From contig JAQUMN010000011.1 of the NCBI GenBank assembly GCA_028718125.1, positions 45,024 through 109,023 on the forward strand: 64,000 bases of DNA, written 5' to 3'. The stretch is from Kiritimatiellia bacterium. Its GTDB lineage: Bacteria; Verrucomicrobiota; Kiritimatiellia; JAAZAB01. The notes under the pieces were generated by a model that saw nothing but the letters and a program-made list of their open reading frames with translations, did not search any database and was not told the DNA's origin. This document shows positions 54,870 through 62,839 of this stretch, one piece after another (the first letter of the stretch is position 1; every line of letters begins with the position of its first letter). The position numbers were made by a program, and so were the translations under genes.

Positions 54870-55568
54870 ATGAGGCCTGCCGATATTTCCTACAGGCAGA
54901 TGCCGATGCTGATGGTCATCTGCGCCGCCGTGGTGGCCTTTGTCACGATTCTCAACAAATGCACGCAAACAACTGAAGCCGAAAAAGCAGTCCAGGCGCA
55001 ATCGTTGACCCGCCTGACCGAAGTCATCGGCCGGCGTCCCGAACTCATCAGCAAGCCGGACAAGGAAAATGGATTCACGCCGTTGCATTGGGCCGTCATA
55101 ACCCATCAGACCAATATGGCGGCATTCCTGCTTTCCAAAGGCGCCCGGGTCAACGCCGTTGATTTTTACGGCATGACGCCCCTGCACAAGGCCGCCGCAT
55201 TCAACGAAAAGGCGATCGCCGAGATACTGCTGGCGTATGGCGCCGATCCCCTCGCCTTCGGCGCCAAATACGGCGTAATCAAGATGGCCCCAATTCATCT
55301 TGCGGCCGAATCAGGTTATACCAAAATCGTCGAACTGTTCATTGACGATGGCGTTGACGTTGATCTCACCACCAGGGGGGGGAACCGGGTCACTGCGCTG
55401 CACATAGCCGCCGCAAAAGGCTGGTCCGATGTCGTGGAACTTCTGCTTAAATCCGGCGCACAAGTGAATATCAGGGACGTGAAAGGCGAAACACCCCTGC
55501 ACTGGGCCATTACGGCGGAGCAAAAAGAAGCGGCAAATATGCTTAAGATTTATGGCGGGACGGAATGA
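54870..55568 (+). CDS. Ankyrin-repeat protein
   Basis: 232 residues from the ATG at 54870, 4 bp after the TPR gene stop; an in-frame extension upstream to 54726 overlaps that gene and is rejected. A membrane helix (about 11-29, M-L-M-V-I-C-A-A-V-V-A-F-V) anchors an otherwise external protein. Four or five ankyrin repeats follow, each with G-x-T-P-L-H-W-A or A-L-H-I-A-A and L-L-x-x-G-A: N-G-F-T-P-L-H, Y-G-M-T-P-L-H-K-A, M-A-P-I-H-L-A-A-E-S-G, V-T-A-L-H-I-A-A-A-K-G, G-E-T-P-L-H-W-A-I. It probably makes protein contacts with the TPR partner in the same transcript. Confidence 0.85.
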   Translation: MRPADISYRQMPMLMVICAAVVAFVTILNKCTQTTEAEKAVQAQSLTRLTEVIGRRPELISKPDKENGFTPLHWAVITHQTNMAAFLLSKGARVNAVDFYGMTPLHKAAAFNEKAIAEILLAYGADPLAFGAKYGVIKMAPIHLAAESGYTKIVELFIDDGVDVDLTTRGGNRVTALHIAAAKGWSDVVELLLKSGAQVNIRDVKGETPLHWAITAEQKEAANMLKIYGGTE

Positions 55569-55610
55569 CGCCGCTTGCTCTTCGCTTCTGCATCCTGCAT
55601 TCCATATGCT

Positions 55611-56111
55611 TTATTTCTTCCCGACCGCCAGTGTCATGGCAACTTCCGGGCAGGTAAAGGGCGAATCGTATTTTGTGCAGTTGATACAGCCCATATAGAG
55701 CTTGTGCATCAGCGTTTCCTTGGCTACCTCGTTGAAGCCGAACTTGCGAAAGAATTCCGGGGTGAACGTCAGCACTACGATTTGCGCAGGGTGAAACCGC
55801 TTGACCCGCTTGATCACCGCTTTCACCAGGGCCGAACCGATGCCCTTGTGCTGGGAATGACCGCTTATCGAGACGGATTTGATTTCGACGGATGGGTTGA
55901 GCGCCTTCCCGATTTCCGGCAAAATCTGCCAGGCGGCCGTCCCGATGATCCGCCCACGGACCTCGCACACCAGGAACCGGTCAATGTTCTGCACGATATC
56001 ACTGATGGCACGCGGCATCACCTCGCGGGGATGCTCCTTGATTAAAGCATAGATGGCGCCGGCATCCTCAAACCCGGCGTTTCGAATTTTCAAGGCAATG
56101 ATGCTTTTCAT
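55611..56111 (-). CDS. GNAT N-acetyltransferase, ArgA-like (N-acetylglutamate synthase type)
   Basis: 166 residues from the ATG at 56111 with GGAGGGG upstream; the frame upstream to 56624 overlaps nif3 antisense and is not coding-like. GNAT motif A: S-V-S-I-S-G-H-S-Q-H-K-G-I-G-S-A-L-V-K, with R/Q-x-x-G-x-G/A pattern for acetyl-CoA. The C-terminal cysteine cluster C-I-N-C-T...F-T-C-P-E-V-A-M resembles stand-alone ArgA-type NAGS, which acetylates glutamate for arginine synthesis. No arginine genes are adjacent. Convergent with the ankyrin gene. Confidence 0.8.
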   Translation of the reverse strand: MKSIIALKIRNAGFEDAGAIYALIKEHPREVMPRAISDIVQNIDRFLVCEVRGRIIGTAAWQILPEIGKALNPSVEIKSVSISGHSQHKGIGSALVKAVIKRVKRFHPAQIVVLTFTPEFFRKFGFNEVAKETLMHKLYMGCINCTKYDSPFTCPEVAMTLAVGKK

Positions 56112-56439
56112 AACTTTGGCTTTCCCCTCCTCGGCCTGGATCCGCAGGCGCGCCATTAAGGATGCGCTCTCTTTTGTTGATGAATAGCACGCGTATACCC
56201 TCTTTGGCGAGAACAAATTGCAGGTTCCCAAAATTGAAGGCAGGGCTGCGTCATCCATGCTGAAACCAGCGGCGTCACAGTCCGGCCTGCCACCCGAAAC
56301 ACAAATCGCATTATGCGCCTGCTTCGTTTCGCACAGGAACAAACCATATGAATATCCTGGTAAACACCGCGTAACCGTGATATGGTTTATCCCACGGTAG
56401 TCAAAAGAGCACTCGAGAAATGCGAAAGCACGCATTTGA
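56112..56439. other. Divergent intergenic region (328 bp)
   Basis: Lies between the GNAT and nif3 starts. Open frames here are short and lack start signals. No clear promoter, hairpin or repeat noticed. It must hold promoters for both genes. Confidence 0.4.
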
Positions 56440-57198
56440 ATGACAGCGCTTAAAACAATTGCGTCGTTTCTTGACCGGGAACTTAATATCGAGGCGTTTT
56501 CGGACAACTCCCATAACGGACTCCAGGTTGAAAATTCCGGTAGGATTGCCCGCGTATGTGTCGGCGTCGATGCCTCGCTCGCGTTCTTTAAAGAAGCCGG
56601 GAAACGCAAAGCCGATTTGGTCATCTGCCATCACGGGTTGAGCTGGGGCGATTCCCTCAAGCGCATTACCGGCCTTAACTACCATCGGCTGAAGTTTCTC
56701 ATGGACAATGACATGGCCCTTTATGCTTGTCACCTTCCCCTGGACGCGCACCCGCGTCATGGGAACAATGCGCAGATATGCAGGGCCTTCGGCCTGCGGA
56801 GACTAACCCCTTTTGGCATCTATCACGGTATACCCATAGGCTTTAGCGGGTCGCTGCCCAGGGCCATGCCGTATGCCGTTTTCAAGGCGCGCGCACACCG
56901 CGTGTTCGGCAATGCGGTCGGCACAATGGATTTCGGCAAGCGCATAGTCCGGACGGTCGCAATTGTTTCAGGCGGAGCCGCCGCAGAAATCGGTGAAGCC
57001 GGACAAAAAGGAATTGATGTCTATATCAGCGGCGAACCGCAGTTGAAGGCTTACCATCTGGCGCAGGAATACGGAATCAACGCCATCTTTGCCGGGCACT
57101 ATGCCACGGAAGTGTTCGGCGTCAAGGCGCTCGCGCGTCTGCTGGCATCGCGCTTCCAAGTGAAGACGGAGTTTATCGACATGGGCATCCGGTTCTGA
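56440..57198 (+). CDS. Nif3/YbgI-like dinuclear metal-binding protein
   Basis: 252 residues, the bacterial Nif3 size. Metal-binding residues are visible: V-I-C-H-H-G-L-S-W (two His), L-P-L-D-A-H (Asp and His), and at the C-terminus G-H-Y-A-T-E (His, Glu). Start region F-S-D-N-S-H-N-G-L-Q-V-E matches the family's D-x-x-x-x-G-L-Q motif. Nif3 proteins form ring hexamers with two metals per subunit; function is proposed as a GTP cyclohydrolase-like or metal chaperone role but is unsettled. It stands between divergent GNAT and a spacer with a possible transporter remnant. Confidence 0.9.
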   Translation: MTALKTIASFLDRELNIEAFSDNSHNGLQVENSGRIARVCVGVDASLAFFKEAGKRKADLVICHHGLSWGDSLKRITGLNYHRLKFLMDNDMALYACHLPLDAHPRHGNNAQICRAFGLRRLTPFGIYHGIPIGFSGSLPRAMPYAVFKARAHRVFGNAVGTMDFGKRIVRTVAIVSGGAAAEIGEAGQKGIDVYISGEPQLKAYHLAQEYGINAIFAGHYATEVFGVKALARLLASRFQVKTEFIDMGIRF

Positions 57199-57260
57199 TG
57201 CCTCCTCCGGCCTAATCCTGCTGACACCACAGCCGGCCGGAGAACTTCTGCAGTTATTAG

Positions 57261-57365
57261 ACGCTCTTTCTGCTCTTTACCGCGCTGCAAGCCTTCTTTT
57301 TGCTGATCCTCTTCCTGGTGCCATCGATCGCGCCCAAGAACAACGACTATTACGTATCCGGATAA
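57261..57365 (+). pseudogene. Possible remnant of a membrane transporter C-terminus
   Basis: A 34-codon open stretch without a start codon encodes a strongly hydrophobic helix (L-F-L-L-F-T-A-L-Q-A-F-F-L-L-I-L-F-L-V) followed by P-S-I-A-P-K-N-N-D-Y-Y-V-S-G and a stop. This looks like the last transmembrane segment and tail of a transporter. An in-frame stop lies immediately upstream (57258-57260). Could be chance, so low confidence. Confidence 0.3.
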
Positions 57366-57459
57366 AACAGCCGCGGCCTGATACGCGAAGCGGCGACCTC
57401 CACGAACTGATCAATCCACCCATGCCCGCATCAACAACGTCCCCCCGATACCATGCCGG

Positions 57460-58131
57460 TTAGGCCCCGGCGCCGGCCGCCGCAGCTATCATCTTTTCCA
57501 TACGTTCGAACATTTTTTCGGCAAATAGACCATGCCCCGCTTTGCTCAGATGAATGCCATCCGCATGCAGAATATATTTGCCGGGATCGGACTCGAAGAG
57601 CCTGTACAGGTCCAGGATGCGCCAGTTATGCTCCCGGATGAACTTGCGGAATTTTTCGCGTTCGACCTCCAGCGCTTGATCTAGCCCGCCGTACTGCTTT
57701 AAATATTTCCGAAACGCCGGGTTCTTTGTGGCAAAATGCCATTCGTTCACGCACGGATTGAGGATAACGCCTATGGGCGTTGTTTTTTTCGGCAGCCGTT
57801 CCGCAAATTCGTCCATCAGTCTTTCCAGCTCGTTTTCCACGAGTATACGCTCAGGGCGCTCGCAGTCGTGATTATTTCCGCCGATCATGAATAAACAGTA
57901 ATCCGGGTTGTAAGCAAGGACGTCGCGGTCGAAACGCGCCATGCATTCACGCGTCGATTCCCCGCCGACGGCGCCGTTGATAATCGGGAAACAGATCGCC
58001 GGAAAACGCTCCGAAAGCTTTGCCTGTAAAATGTTATACCAGCGGTCCGCAGCCTTGTCGACGCCGATGCGGCCCTCCATGATGGACGAGCCGAAGATGC
58101 TGACAACCACATTTTTCATTCCCCATGCCAT
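57460..58131 (-). CDS. SGNH/GDSL-family hydrolase
   Basis: 223 residues; ATG at 58131 with GGGAG upstream. Block I I-F-G-S-S-I-M-E-G (nucleophile Ser), block II glycine in G-A-V-G-G-E-S, block III G-G-N-N-H-D (Asn), block V H-A-D-G-I-H-L-S-K-A-G-H (Asp and His). Cytoplasmic by absence of a signal peptide. SGNH hydrolases deacetylate or de-esterify sugars or lipids. The neighbouring 58350-59423 gene is a second SGNH hydrolase, with the dispersed repeat between them. Confidence 0.88.
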   Translation of the reverse strand: MAWGMKNVVVSIFGSSIMEGRIGVDKAADRWYNILQAKLSERFPAICFPIINGAVGGESTRECMARFDRDVLAYNPDYCLFMIGGNNHDCERPERILVENELERLMDEFAERLPKKTTPIGVILNPCVNEWHFATKNPAFRKYLKQYGGLDQALEVEREKFRKFIREHNWRILDLYRLFESDPGKYILHADGIHLSKAGHGLFAEKMFERMEKMIAAAAGAGA

Positions 58132-58154
58132 TTGATTTTTTCTCCCGGATATTC

Positions 58155-58339
58155 AAATTAGGCCCCGCAAGGCGGGGCGACTTTTATTCTGTCCGGATTG
58201 TCATCCTGAACGCAGTGAAGAGCCTGCCCTGAGCGAAGTCGAAGGGATCTCTCGCGGCGAGATTCCTCTTCTACGCTCGGAATGACAACAAAGACGGATT
58301 GTCCGCCATAGGCGGATCCGCCTCCGGCGGAAAATTCCT
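58155..58339. repeat. Dispersed 185-bp repeat, copy 2
   Basis: Same orientation and length as 40517-40701. Differences seen: 5-6 substitutions. It lies between the two SGNH genes; its hairpin GCCCCGC/GCGGGGC is near 58162-58178, and on the minus strand it comes downstream of the second SGNH gene and upstream of the first. Confidence 0.85.
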
Positions 58340-58349
58340 GTGCGTGGAC

Positions 58350-59423
58350 TTAGTGCCTATGTAAAAGGGTTGCAATGACCCCCTGCAGTGCGTCTGCCAC
58401 GCGATAGAAACCGATATCCGTCGCATGGCAGCCGTCGACCAAGGCCTCCCCGAAATCTTCGCCGAGCATATCGCTTCCGTCGAAAAAGAAGATTGCCTTG
58501 TCGCCGGCGCGCCGGAATTGTTCCACCGTGTTTTTCTGCATTTCAAGGATCCTTGGATCGAACGATGATGTTGTGAAACGATACCTTGAAACTACCAGTA
58601 TCGGCGTCGCGGGATGGACGGCGCGCAGAATGCGGATGAATTCCGGGAGCGTCTGCGAATATTTTTCAAAGCCGCCGGAGTTTGCCTCGTAATCCAGGAT
58701 GTACATGGCGGGATCGGCGGGAACCTCCGCGAGAAGCTCCGCAACTTCGGGTTCGCCCCGACCCGAGCCGGAAAAACCGAAATTGTAGAAGAGCCGGTTC
58801 ATGCGGCGCGAAAGGATATTGGTCCAGCTCATCCCGGGGCGTGATGCACAGCCGCCATGCGTGATGGAGGTGCCGTAAACGCAGATCGGCCGGCCGTTGT
58901 CCGCGAGCGGCGCGGGGGGAAGTATCTCCGAACCCTCATCGATCCCGACTTCGACTTTGATTACACGCGCATAAAGCGGGAAATTGATGATGAAGCTGCG
59001 CATTTTGCGTTCGGCGCTTGCGAAAAGCTCAACCGTGAACTGCGTTGCGACGGGATCGACGCGCGCGACCTTGAAAAACGCCTCCCGGCCGGGTTCGCCG
59101 GCGTAGAGGTCGAAGCCTGCGACCCCGGTGTTTGCCATGTGATCGAAAATCGGGTTGTTCTCGCGCTCCGCGCGGATAAGTACCCGTTTCGAGTCCGTTT
59201 TGAAGCGGAGCCGGGCGCCGGAGGAATGCCAGGCAAGGAAGTTGACCGCTTCGGAAAGCTTCGGCTTCGGCTCGCGGGGGAGCCTGCGATAAATGTGTTC
59301 CTGTTTGAACCATGCCAGTCCCTCGAGCGAGTCGGTCAAATCCGACGCATCCAGGAACCGGATCCCGCCTGTGCGGCACGGAGACAGCCCCATTCGCTTG
59401 TCAAAATCCGACAATTGTTTCAT
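58350..59423 (-). CDS. SGNH hydrolase with N-terminal beta-sandwich (acetylxylan-esterase-like)
   Basis: 357 residues from the ATG at 59423 with AAAGG upstream (59441 and 59465 are less good). Residues ~1-170 form a beta-sandwich domain seen in two-domain SGNH esterases. The C-terminal catalytic domain has Y-G-T-S-I-T-H-G-G-C-A-S-R (nucleophile Ser), G-F-S-G-S-G-R-G-E, D-Y-E-A-N-S (Asn) and D-G-C-H-A-T-D-I-G-F-Y (Asp/His). No signal peptide is seen. May remove acetyl groups from carbohydrates. Together with the GH84-like and first SGNH genes it suggests local carbohydrate deacetylation. Confidence 0.82.
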   Translation of the reverse strand: MKQLSDFDKRMGLSPCRTGGIRFLDASDLTDSLEGLAWFKQEHIYRRLPREPKPKLSEAVNFLAWHSSGARLRFKTDSKRVLIRAERENNPIFDHMANTGVAGFDLYAGEPGREAFFKVARVDPVATQFTVELFASAERKMRSFIINFPLYARVIKVEVGIDEGSEILPPAPLADNGRPICVYGTSITHGGCASRPGMSWTNILSRRMNRLFYNFGFSGSGRGEPEVAELLAEVPADPAMYILDYEANSGGFEKYSQTLPEFIRILRAVHPATPILVVSRYRFTTSSFDPRILEMQKNTVEQFRRAGDKAIFFFDGSDMLGEDFGEALVDGCHATDIGFYRVADALQGVIATLLHRH

Positions 59424-59681
59424 TAAAGATACCTTTGACATAGAATTTATACTTTTAAAATGCACGATCCCTGACCGGGCCCAGTTTTTCGAACCAAGGG
59501 GAGAGCTGGCCTGAATCTGTTATTGATCATAGACCGCAGGCCCTTGTTTGTCCATCTTCGTCCGAAGGTTCCAACAGCTTGCCGTGAAATATCCTGCTGC
59601 CGGACTCCCGTCGCGAAATTCGTAACCATGCTCACTTATTTTCGCTGGCAGTTCCGGATACTCCCTGCTACATTTCAAAAC

Positions 59682-60065
59682 ATGAAAACGCTTGCGATTC
59701 AGACGCAGGAAAAAACCGAGTTTGTGGACATCACCTCCCGCGTCCAAGCGGCCGTGATGGAAATCGGCATGAAAACGGGTGCCATCACCGTCTTTGTGCC
59801 GCACACGACTGCCGGGGTCACGATCAATGAAAATGCCGATCCGGATGTCGTGACCGACATCACCGTCGCATTAGAAAAAATCGTTCCCTGGAACGGCCAT
59901 TACCAGCATCGCGAGGGTAATTCAGCGGCACATATTAAGGCCGGGCTGATGGGCTCATCAGTCCGGGTGCTCGTAGAAAACGGCCGGCTGCATCTCGGGA
60001 CCTGGCAGGCGATCTTTTTTTGCGAGTTCGACGGCCCACGTGCCTGCGTCGCCTGGATCGGCTGA
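59682..60065 (+). CDS. yjbQ: YjbQ-family (UPF0047) protein
   Basis: 127 residues from the ATG at 59682; frames upstream to 59523 lack a signal. YjbQ-type motifs: V-F-V-P-H-T-T-A-G-V-T-I-N-E-N, W-N-G-H-Y-Q-H-R-E-G-N-S-A-A-H-I-K, and C-terminal L-G-T-W-Q-A-I-F-F-C-E-F-D-G-P-R. Members hydrolyse or exchange thiamine-phosphate (secondary thiamine phosphate synthase activity) and have a metal site of three His. The conserved His in V-P-H-T-T and H-Y-Q-H-R are present. Stands alone between the second SGNH gene and the GH84-like gene. Confidence 0.88.
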   Translation: MKTLAIQTQEKTEFVDITSRVQAAVMEIGMKTGAITVFVPHTTAGVTINENADPDVVTDITVALEKIVPWNGHYQHREGNSAAHIKAGLMGSSVRVLVENGRLHLGTWQAIFFCEFDGPRACVAWIG

Positions 60066-60205
60066 CTTTTGCGGGTGAATGCTTTCTGATCGATCCCTTG
60101 GCATTCCAAACTCAACACCATCCGCGATTTCGTTTGACCTTCTGCCGGGGCGGATACAGCTTTTAATTCCAAGAATTGATTTATTAGCGCAAGCTCGATG
60201 GCGGG

Positions 60206-60376
60206 ATGATTGCTAAATTTGTCCCGATCGCCATCGAATTTGTGAAAAGCCAGAGCGGGCAGGAAACCGTGGCCCTGCTTTCCAAAGCACTGCGGAAACA
60301 GGTTGCGCCTTCTCAATCCGTAGCCGCAAGGAAACTTCCTACTTCGCCGGCCGCAGCACGGCATAGTGGAACATGA
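60206..60376 (+). CDS. Possible small protein of 56 residues
   Basis: Reads M-I-A-K-F-V-P-I-A-I-E-F-V-K-S-Q-S-G-Q-E at the N-terminus with a GGCGGG just before ATG. The first half looks helical and amphipathic; the second half runs antisense into the end of the GH84-like gene. Weak coding evidence only. Confidence 0.25.
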   Translation: MIAKFVPIAIEFVKSQSGQETVALLSKALRKQVAPSQSVAARKLPTSPAAARHSGT

Positions 60377-62570
60377 ACCATGGCGGGCCCCAAACGGTAT
60401 CGGAATCCTCCAGGTTGGCGATCGTGAAAGTGTTTTCCTGTGTTGTGAAAAATCCCGCCGGGACCTTGAAGGTGTGCGTGACCCACGCCTCGGGCTGGAA
60501 CGGGTTTTCGCCCTCGAAAATAACCTTGCCGTTGAGCGTGATCTTGATTTTACAGGGCGGCTGGCGGTTATGATTCAAGCCGCACAGGATGAGCTCGTAG
60601 TCCGTGGACGGCGCCTGGCCGCCGGGCGTTTTGAAAACAGCGCTCATGACGCCGTAGCCATCCGTCTTTTGGCCGTTGACCCAACAGACGAAGCGCGGCT
60701 CGGCCTTCCCCCAGCCATAGGTCGTAGCCGGCCGCTTCACCGTGAACGTGCCCGGGGTCAGGATAATGGCGTTCGCAGGGTTAACGCCGGTCGCCTTAAT
60801 GGCGGACTCCTTAACCTTGTCGTCCAGCTCGCCCAGTTCCTTGAGATTCGGCAGCGCCAACAGGTTCTTCAAATAGAGCTCACGGCCCGCAGACCCGCCA
60901 TAGCTCAGCCATTTCCTCGATCCCGGGGGCAGAACCGCGTCCACTTCCTTGGCAAGCTGGGCCAGCTCCGCAGTCTTTTGCTTCAACGTTTCAACGTTCC
61001 GCGCCGCAAGCGAGTTCGGCGCCGATCCATAGGGATCGAACCACTCCAGATGCTTGTAAAACTCCGCCAGTTTCGGATACGCGGATTCGCCCACGATCTT
61101 CAAGGCCGCATTCTTGATGGATAGCTCCGGATCATAGGCCGCGTAGTTCCACAAGGCGTCAAAGAGCGTCATGTTGAGCAGGTATCCGCCGAAGTTGTAG
61201 GTATAAAAGGAAAGGTCGTTGAAAAACTGCTCGGAGTACCAGCTTTTCCATACTTTGATCGGCTCGGTGTCGAACTCGCCGTGCAGGATGCCGCAGGTGT
61301 TTTGCCAGTATACGGGTTTGCGTTGGATTATCTCCGTTATCCAGCGCATGTGCGCCGGATCGGTTTCCGATGAACGCACATACGGCCCGGTCCAGAATAT
61401 CTCAACGCCTTTCGGCAATTTGCCGATCGCCTTTAAGTAGTCATCACGCGACTCGCCGTAGCTGTCGCCCACGTCGCTCAGAGGGCCCCAGTAGAAAGGG
61501 GGGCAGAAGAGCAGCTTGAACTTCGGATACTTCGCGTGGACCTCGTTGAATAGCTTCGAAAGAAAATATACATCCGCCTCCCGCGCCGAACCGAAGTCGC
61601 GTTTGTCGTCCGGATGGATCGGGAACCGGAAGTCGTCGTAAAGCAACCCGAAGTTGCCACCGTGCCCGGCGCAATACATCGCCAGCTCCAGCAGGATGCG
61701 GAAATCCTCCTCCGATTTGCTGCGGATCTGGAGGTTTTTGACCGGGTCCTTCTCGTCGGTGGAATATTCCGGCGCAGCGCAATCATACCACTCGATGCCG
61801 AGCGGGTTGAGCAGGGCGGCTGTCTTGTCAATCGCAGCCCGCCAGGCCTTGCCGTTGGCCTGCGAGTCCTTGCGCCAAGTGCCGTTGGCGCGCCCGAACA
61901 TCTGGCGGGCCTTGCGATCGACCACGATATTCGGCCGCAGGCAGTTGACCGCGAACCAGTTGTCGCTCCCCGTATACGCGCGCTTGCCCGGGGCGCAAGG
62001 ATAATCCACAACCTTTGCCAGACGCGCCAGAGGCATGCCTTGCGTCTTCTTCACCAACTGGTTGAAAGCAGTAACCGCCCAAAGCAGTCCCAGCTTGTCC
62101 TTGCCTTTCAATATCACGACGGGCTTGCCGTCTTTCCTGGCCGACGCGATTAGAAACGCTTCCGGCTTATCCGGCGGCGTCTCGGCGCTCAAGGCCTTCG
62201 CTACGGGACCTTCGCCCAGGCAAATAAAGGCGTCGAATTGACCCTTGCAGTCCGGCACGACCTCACAGGCCGCCCCATAGCGCTCCAGGCGCTCGCGCAG
62301 CACGGCAACATGTCCGCCTTCCTTGGCTACTCCCTCGCCGGTCACGATCCCGACCCGGGTCAAGGGGATGAACGTATCTTCGTATTTGACTTCCCGCGGC
62401 GCCGGGTAAATCGTGCCCGTGTACAGGGGCACATCGAAGGCCAGGTCCGGCTGCTCGCCGGCGGCGACTGCCGCCGGGACCGGTTTTGGGCCCTGGGCGT
62501 ATATCCCGCCGACAGTTAACAGACAAGCCACCCCAATTAACCCGATTTTTTTAAACATCCTTGATCTCAC
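60339..62570 (-). CDS. Secreted GH84-like beta-N-acetylhexosaminidase
   Basis: 743 residues. The GTG at 62570 is preceded by AGGAGG with 5-nt spacing, better than the ATG at 62558. Signal peptide (I-G-L-I-G-V-A-C-L-L-T-V-G-G-I-Y-A-Q). An N-terminal GH20b-like domain (about 45-190) precedes the TIM barrel with G-L-L-Y-D-D-F-R-F, matching the paired catalytic Asp of GH84 (D-D), and W-T-G-P-Y-V, W-Q-N-T-C. The C-terminal ~150 residues form a beta-sandwich ending L-T-L-N-G-K-V-I-F-E. Family enzymes cleave terminal GlcNAc from glycoproteins or hyaluronan-like glycans. The D-D motif is followed by F-R rather than the usual I, so the exact substrate is uncertain. Confidence 0.78.
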   Translation of the reverse strand: MRSRMFKKIGLIGVACLLTVGGIYAQGPKPVPAAVAAGEQPDLAFDVPLYTGTIYPAPREVKYEDTFIPLTRVGIVTGEGVAKEGGHVAVLRERLERYGAACEVVPDCKGQFDAFICLGEGPVAKALSAETPPDKPEAFLIASARKDGKPVVILKGKDKLGLLWAVTAFNQLVKKTQGMPLARLAKVVDYPCAPGKRAYTGSDNWFAVNCLRPNIVVDRKARQMFGRANGTWRKDSQANGKAWRAAIDKTAALLNPLGIEWYDCAAPEYSTDEKDPVKNLQIRSKSEEDFRILLELAMYCAGHGGNFGLLYDDFRFPIHPDDKRDFGSAREADVYFLSKLFNEVHAKYPKFKLLFCPPFYWGPLSDVGDSYGESRDDYLKAIGKLPKGVEIFWTGPYVRSSETDPAHMRWITEIIQRKPVYWQNTCGILHGEFDTEPIKVWKSWYSEQFFNDLSFYTYNFGGYLLNMTLFDALWNYAAYDPELSIKNAALKIVGESAYPKLAEFYKHLEWFDPYGSAPNSLAARNVETLKQKTAELAQLAKEVDAVLPPGSRKWLSYGGSAGRELYLKNLLALPNLKELGELDDKVKESAIKATGVNPANAIILTPGTFTVKRPATTYGWGKAEPRFVCWVNGQKTDGYGVMSAVFKTPGGQAPSTDYELILCGLNHNRQPPCKIKITLNGKVIFEGENPFQPEAWVTHTFKVPAGFFTTQENTFTIANLEDSDTVWGPPWFMFHYAVLRPAK

Positions 62571-62839
62571 TGGAACCTCCTGTTATGTCATATTGCCTTG
62601 TTACTGCCCATGAAACGGCTGATGCAAACACAATGAATGCCATTCCGATCACAGCCACGTGCGTGATTGTATATTTTTTCCTGATAATATGCTAAGCTCT
62701 GGTATGTCGTCTGAAATATATTTTGTTCTAAACTCGCACCAATGTCAAAATAATATATTTTTGCCTGATGTTTGTGCAATATTCAGGTATTATCCGATCC
62801 CGTCCTAGCCGGGCAGCGAATCAGGCAAAGTTTTAGTGT
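62571..62839. other. AT-rich intergenic region upstream of msrBA
   Basis: Divergent spacer of 269 bp between the GH84-like and msrBA genes. It includes an imperfect AT-rich inverted repeat (near 62714-62725 and 62746-62760) that could be an operator or part of the promoter. No gene seen. Confidence 0.35.

Noticed and set aside
56112..56624. Long N-terminal extension of the GNAT protein
   Set aside because: Overlaps nif3 on the other strand; ATG at 56111 has a strong ribosome-binding site and fits family size.
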